Below the pieces are notes generated by a model that did no database searches, was not told where the DNA came from, and saw nothing but the letters and a program-made list of their open reading frames with translations. Source: a virus. Taken from it: 24,185 nt of DNA. A program made the translations under genes and the position numbers. Shown here piece after piece: positions 21,021 through 24,185 of this stretch (the first letter of the stretch is position 1; each line of letters begins with the position of its first letter). The stretch lies in the IMG/VR virus record IMGVR_UViG_3300006166_000411, positions 1 through 24,185 of that record; one strand, given 5' to 3'.

Positions 21021-22032
21021 ACCCATGCGCTCCGTTCATGGACATGGAAAGGGGAGAAATTTTGATCAGTTCTGCTTTTAGATGAAACTGTTCAATGTTT
21101 TCTGCTCCTGAATAGGAGAACGCACTTCGCAGTCCTTTGCAAATGTCAAGGATAATAGGTTCCGTAGGACCTTTGCATTCAACCATGCCTGATGCACCTT
21201 CTTCATAGTGAGATCCTGCTTTTTTAGATGCCATTCCTCTGAACTCTTTATAGGCTTTCCCTTTTTCTAGTACGACATCGCCGGGAGCCTCATCTGTTCC
21301 TGCCAGCATTCCACCCACCATTACGGCATCGGCTCCCAAAGCAAGAGCCTTAGCAATGTCTCCTGCTGTTTTCATTCCTCCATCTGCAATGGCACTCATG
21401 CCATATTTGTCTGCCGCTTCTGCACATTCTGTAATAGCGTTTACTTGAGGAACGCCGACACCAGTTTTGATTCGTGTCGTACATGCCGAACCCGGACCTA
21501 TGCCAATTTTTACTGAGTGCGCACCTGCATTCCACATTCTTTCTACTGCCCCTGCTGTAGCGACGTTTCCACCTACCACACATACGGATGAGTTAGATTT
21601 TTCAACCATAGAACGAATCGTATGGATTTTATCTAAAGCGTGAGTTGAATCGCCATGTGCTATATCTAAAACAATTGCATCGACTCCATTATCGGCGTAA
21701 GCCTGTATCTCATCTGCAAGACAATGGATACCAACAGCGACAGCAACTTGTTTACCCTTTCTGCCCAGAAGACGGATTTCTTTTAATCGTTGACCGGGAG
21801 TTAAGGCACGATGAAGCACTCCCATGCCTCCGAGATCAGCCATGACGTTGGCCATTTTACCACCACACACTGTGTCCATGTTGGCGGCGAGAATAGGGAT
21901 GTCTAACTCTAAATTATTTGAAAGCCTTGTAACCAGACTGACATCATCCCTGCTACGAATTTCGGAATATTGTGGGCGAATAAGAACATCGTTGAATGAC
22001 AAATGCTCTTGAGTAATTAGTTGTGCAACCAC
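21010..22032 (-). CDS. GMP reductase-like enzyme (IMPDH/GMPR family, no CBS domains)
   Basis: 340 residues, starting at GTG; E. coli GuaC is 347. Motifs: [41 protein letters not shown], the catalytic loop [20 protein letters not shown] with Cys184, [20 protein letters not shown], and [19 protein letters not shown] and GGMLAG are GMP reductase-like. CBS domains and the long IMPDH flap with the Arg-Tyr pair are absent, which favours GMP reductase (GMP + NADPH to IMP + ammonia). [15 protein letters not shown] and the GVLHR segment are more IMPDH-like, so a GuaB-related function cannot be excluded. It would remodel purine pools during infection. Confidence 0.8.
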   Translation of the reverse strand: MVAQLITQEHLSFNDVLIRPQYSEIRSRDDVSLVTRLSNNLELDIPILAANMDTVCGGKMANVMADLGGMGVLHRALTPGQRLKEIRLLGRKGKQVAVAVGIHCLADEIQAYADNGVDAIVLDIAHGDSTHALDKIHTIRSMVEKSNSSVCVVGGNVATAGAVERMWNAGAHSVKIGIGPGSACTTRIKTGVGVPQVNAITECAEAADKYGMSAIADGGMKTAGDIAKALALGADAVMVGGMLAGTDEAPGDVVLEKGKAYKEFRGMASKKAGSHYEEGASGMVECKGPTEPIILDICKGLRSAFSYSGAENIEQFHLKAELIKISPLSMSMNGAHGFKG

Positions 22033-22075
22033 ATGCCATATTCTGTCACAAGGGCAAGTCTGTTACGCGCACCCT

Positions 22076-22690
22076 CTATGTGCAGTTGATGAAGTTTTCC
22101 CTGTGCCTTCTGTAGAAAAGGAGAGGTTCTTCTAGATGAACACGTTTTGCTCCTAGTTCTAACATTCGATCCCAAAGCACATGATCTTCTTCTGTGTTTA
22201 CTCCACCATCTCGTTTGGCGTATCCAGCCGATTGCCCATAAGAAGTGCGATACAGCATTGATCCGTGATGTCCATTCCAACGCCAATAGACATCACCGTT
22301 TCTCATTACATCTGGAAGTTGAGCGTCGCGATGATTCATTTTGAATTCCCCTGTGACCATGACTTCATAGGTAACAATGTCAGCCTCAGGTGTTTCGTTC
22401 ATTACTGTTTCAATAGCATCAGATCGCAACCAATTGTCTGCACCTAAAAACATTGTGTATTCAGTTGTCACTCGCATGAGCATGTCTTGAAAATTATCTA
22501 CAGTACCCAAGTTACCCTCACGGAAAATGTAGGTAACTTCTGGATAAATCTCAGGCAGATGCTTACAATCTCCGATGCCGTCATCTACAAAAAGAATCTG
22601 ATCAGGAGGGCGTGTTTGAGAGAGCAGGCTCTCTATGCAGTGTGCCGCTAGATGACCATAGTGATAGGAAGCAACTACTACGGTAAGCAC
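22076..22690 (-). CDS. Glycosyltransferase family 2
   Basis: 204 residues, a compact GT-A fold. VVVASYHYGHLAAHCIESLL (4-23), ILFVDDGIGD (nucleotide-binding Asp pair), FREGNLGTVDNF and FLGADNWLRSDA (ADN in place of the usual DxD, binding metal and UDP-sugar), then EEDHVLWDRMLELGAKRVHL (the ED acceptor motif) and LLFYRRHREN. Short C-terminus but all core motifs are in order. The adjacent PhyH gene starts one base from its own start codon, on the same strand. Likely decorates a host or virion glycan or DNA base; the acceptor is unknown. Confidence 0.85.
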   Translation of the reverse strand: MLTVVVASYHYGHLAAHCIESLLSQTRPPDQILFVDDGIGDCKHLPEIYPEVTYIFREGNLGTVDNFQDMLMRVTTEYTMFLGADNWLRSDAIETVMNETPEADIVTYEVMVTGEFKMNHRDAQLPDVMRNGDVYWRWNGHHGSMLYRTSYGQSAGYAKRDGGVNTEEDHVLWDRMLELGAKRVHLEEPLLFYRRHRENFINCT

Positions 22691-23566
22691 TTAGACATAC
22701 ATTTGGTTGATTGGAAAATAGTAACCGTTTAATTCATAGTGGTGTTTCCATCCTAAACGGGAAAGAGGAGCAGGCATATCAGGTCGGTGGTTGATGCCTG
22801 AAAAGTGTGCGATGCATGAACGGCGGTCTAAGTCAGGATTTTTAGGGGTACTACCACGATGCATGAGGCGACCATGCCATAAAAGAACATCACCTTTTTT
22901 CGCAATGAAATCTTCTACTTCTAATTCTGAATCGGTAATTAGTTGTTCAAAAAGTGGAGTGAGTATTTCTTCTGAATGTTTTGGCCAGTTAGGATCTTCT
23001 GCGGCGTTTGGTCCTAAAGCGGCGAGCATTTTTTCATGTGTTATTACTGGAAATTTATGTGACCCACGAATGAATTGAAATGGACCTGAATCAGGATGAA
23101 TGTCATCTAGGGCTATCCAAATAGCCATATAGAAATCACGATTTGTGTCTGGATTTAGATAGCCGTCTTGGTGCCAGTTGCGTTGAGTTGAATTCCATCC
23201 TGTCAAGTTGAGATGAACTCCTAGCGGTTCACCAATAAGGTCAGTCATTATTTCATTGAGTGGAGCGTAGGAAAGCATGTCTCCTAATGAAGGGACATAC
23301 ATATAAGGAACGTCGAAAGGCCAACCCATAGGTCGGTTTACTCTGGTGCGATTTTCATGTATCCATGCTTTTTTGTAATCTTCTATAAGTTCTTCTGGCA
23401 TGAATTCTGGAAGGATAACAAGACCATCATTTTGCCATTGGGTTTGTATTTCTGTTTCTGGTTTGTTTGCTTCGTTGTCCAACCAAGGTATCTGAGTTAA
23501 GTCATCCCACTCTTGAATTAAGTTAGCATTATAGAAACCTTTGAAATTATCTAGGTTTATAGTCAT
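22691..23566 (-). CDS. Phytanoyl-CoA dioxygenase (PhyH) family 2OG oxygenase, second copy
   Basis: 291 residues; the RBS AAGGA lies 5 bases before the ATG at 23566. Motifs: WQNDGLVILPEFMPEELIED (44-63), NSTQRNWHQDGYLNPDTN with His132 and Asp134, MAIWIALDDIHPDSGPFQFI (147-166), KKGDVLLWHGRLMHRG with distal His236, and an Arg at 248-249 (DRRSCIAHF). It has the complete catalytic set and is closer to bacterial phytanoyl/ectoine-type PhyH than the copy at 20292. It heads a minus-strand operon with a glycosyltransferase and a GMP-reductase-like gene. Confidence 0.88.
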   Translation of the reverse strand: MTINLDNFKGFYNANLIQEWDDLTQIPWLDNEANKPETEIQTQWQNDGLVILPEFMPEELIEDYKKAWIHENRTRVNRPMGWPFDVPYMYVPSLGDMLSYAPLNEIMTDLIGEPLGVHLNLTGWNSTQRNWHQDGYLNPDTNRDFYMAIWIALDDIHPDSGPFQFIRGSHKFPVITHEKMLAALGPNAAEDPNWPKHSEEILTPLFEQLITDSELEVEDFIAKKGDVLLWHGRLMHRGSTPKNPDLDRRSCIAHFSGINHRPDMPAPLSRLGWKHHYELNGYYFPINQMYV

Positions 23567-23600
23567 TGTATTCCTTCTTTGTTTTATTTATTGTTTGCTC

Positions 23601-23628
23601 TTTTCGTATTTGTTCTCTTTGCTACTAT
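23601..23628 (+). promoter_or_regulatory. Weak candidate promoter upstream of 23658
   Basis: In the divergent gap 23567-23657, TACTAT (23623-23628) resembles a -10 box, with TTTTCG 16 bases upstream as a poor -35. The region is T-rich. Apart from RBS sites on both edges nothing else is seen in this gap. Confidence 0.25.
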
Positions 23629-23646
23629 TGAATTGTCTGTCCATAC

Positions 23647-23651
23647 GGAGG
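23647..23651 (+). promoter_or_regulatory. Ribosome binding site GGAGG deciding the start at 23658
   Basis: GGAGG is followed by a 6-nt spacer and ATG 23658. The frame is open upstream to 23541, but that part would overlap the divergent gene's start and has no RBS. Confidence 0.65.
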
Positions 23652-23657
23652 TCTCTT

Positions 23658-24035
23658 ATGGAATCCATTTTCGCAAGCGGAGCGGTTGGGGCTATTCTAG
23701 TCGCGGTCGCTGCAATATTTAGGGAACGTAACATGCGTCGCAAACATAAAACAGAGCGGTATCAGTCCGACTTTCAAATTGGTCAACGATTGCGTGACGA
23801 GTTGCGCACCGAGATGGATCGTCGGGAGCAGGAATATCAGGCAGATCGTAAAGAGTTGGAAGCCAGAATTACTGCTTTGGAAAAAGAAGTTGAAAGATGC
23901 CACGACGAGCGACGAGAATTACAACAGTACGTTAAAGAAATTAATGAGATGAACAAGAAGAAAACTCCCGTACGTGCGGGTTCACCTAAAAAGGCACAGG
24001 CTAAAAAGCCTGCACCAAAAGCAAAAAAGAAATGA
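23658..24035 (+). CDS. Membrane-anchored coiled-coil protein with Lys/Pro/Ala tail
   Basis: 125 residues. A short N-terminal transmembrane helix (4-21, IFASGAVGAILVAVAAIF) is followed by a long charged coiled coil at ~42-100 (DRREQEYQADRKELEARITA, LEKEVERCHDERREL) and a tail of KK/PK/AK repeats (PKKAQAKKPAPKAKKK). It resembles inner-membrane spanin (Rz-like) or holin-associated proteins in topology, but no family is recognised. The basic Ala/Pro/Lys tail may bind nucleic acid or acidic cell-wall polymers. The stop overlaps the next ATG (ATGA). Confidence 0.65.
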   Translation: MESIFASGAVGAILVAVAAIFRERNMRRKHKTERYQSDFQIGQRLRDELRTEMDRREQEYQADRKELEARITALEKEVERCHDERRELQQYVKEINEMNKKKTPVRAGSPKKAQAKKPAPKAKKK

Positions 24036-24185
24036 AAGAAAAAAAGAGCAATCCTTTTCCAACTAGCCATTGGGAATGTTTGAAATGTGAAAATCGTGGG
24101 GCTGAAACGGGGAAGATCCGTGTTACAGGTGATGGTGCTTCTCGATATGTGAATCTGCAAAATCACAAGTTTGGTTATATCTCAT
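24032..24185 (+). CDS. DUF2082-like zinc-ribbon protein, partial (3' end outside window)
   Basis: 51 residues are visible and the frame runs off the window. It starts by ATGA overlap with the previous gene. WECLKCENRG is a CxxC zinc-knuckle half, and TGDGASRYVNLQNHKFGYIS matches the RTTGGGxSxxFDxQNxKFxxVSC pattern of the small DUF2082/YdgA-type Zn-ribbon proteins. The second CxxC expected just downstream is cut off. These are predicted nucleic-acid-binding proteins of unknown role. Confidence 0.6.
   Translation, partial: MKEKKSNPFPTSHWECLKCENRGAETGKIRVTGDGASRYVNLQNHKFGYIS

Noticed and set aside
22017-22286. Second minus-strand frame at the end of the glycosyltransferase, as a frameshifted C-terminus
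   Set aside because: The GT2 protein already ends normally after its RRHREN motif, and the alternative frame shows no domain and overlaps the main frame.

Overview
The window looks like part of a tailed-bacteriophage genome, probably assembled from a marine or freshwater metagenome. It is moderately AT-rich by eye, and genes are packed with 1-20 bp gaps and many start/stop overlaps. A truncated tail-fibre gene with phage-type 39-residue repeats opens the window, and an r1t-type holin lies near the middle. The host is not certain. Three features point to an actinobacterial host (inference): a ferredoxin ending in an AAEECPGEC motif, a Rossmann oxidoreductase with the HPGxMG / ATEGRS signature common in Actinobacteria, and Cys/Thr-rich lipoprotein starts. 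No terminase, capsid, polymerase, integrase, tRNA or CRISPR array is visible.

Layout. (A) 1-3175, plus strand: tail-fibre C-terminus; a PASTA-like protein ending in twelve FPPH/FPPF repeats; an unknown protein that may be related to DUF6065; and a divergent glutathione-peroxidase-like protein. (B) 3241-9135, plus strand: an accessory operon with two P4H-like 2OG-Fe(II) oxygenases, a DUF6065 protein, a Cys-less redoxin-fold protein, a TauD-like oxygenase, a third 2OG oxygenase, a short NAD(P)-binding oxidoreductase and a fourth 2OG oxygenase. (C) 9115-11926, minus strand: another 2OG oxygenase and five unrecognised proteins, two of them clearly related to each other. (D) 12112-17291, plus strand: holin, a membrane/coiled-coil protein and a 1473-residue Glu/Trp-rich secreted protein with a predicted papain-like cysteine peptidase domain and a PPC-like C-terminus. 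(E) 17305-21020, plus strand: Asp-ligand ferredoxin, thermonuclease, PL14-like lectin/lyase fold, a 33-residue basic peptide, small lipoprotein, NodS-like methyltransferase, NodB-like deacetylase and a PhyH oxygenase. (F) 21010-23566, minus strand: a GMP-reductase-like enzyme, a family-2 glycosyltransferase and a second PhyH oxygenase. (G) 23658-24185, plus strand: a membrane-anchored coiled-coil protein and the start of a DUF2082-like zinc ribbon.

The most striking feature is the density of Fe(II)/2-oxoglutarate dioxygenases: eight genes from at least three subfamilies, mixed with redox-fold and glycan-modifying genes. Blocks B and C plus the holin are bracketed by an exact 26-bp sequence in inverted orientation (3169-3194 and 12382-12407) with a GGACTTAAGTCC palindromic core. 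That could be a shared operator or the ends of an invertible or exchangeable cassette. One testable idea is that the P4H-like enzymes modify virion proteins, such as the proline/histidine repeat protein encoded just upstream. The substrates cannot be read from the sequence.
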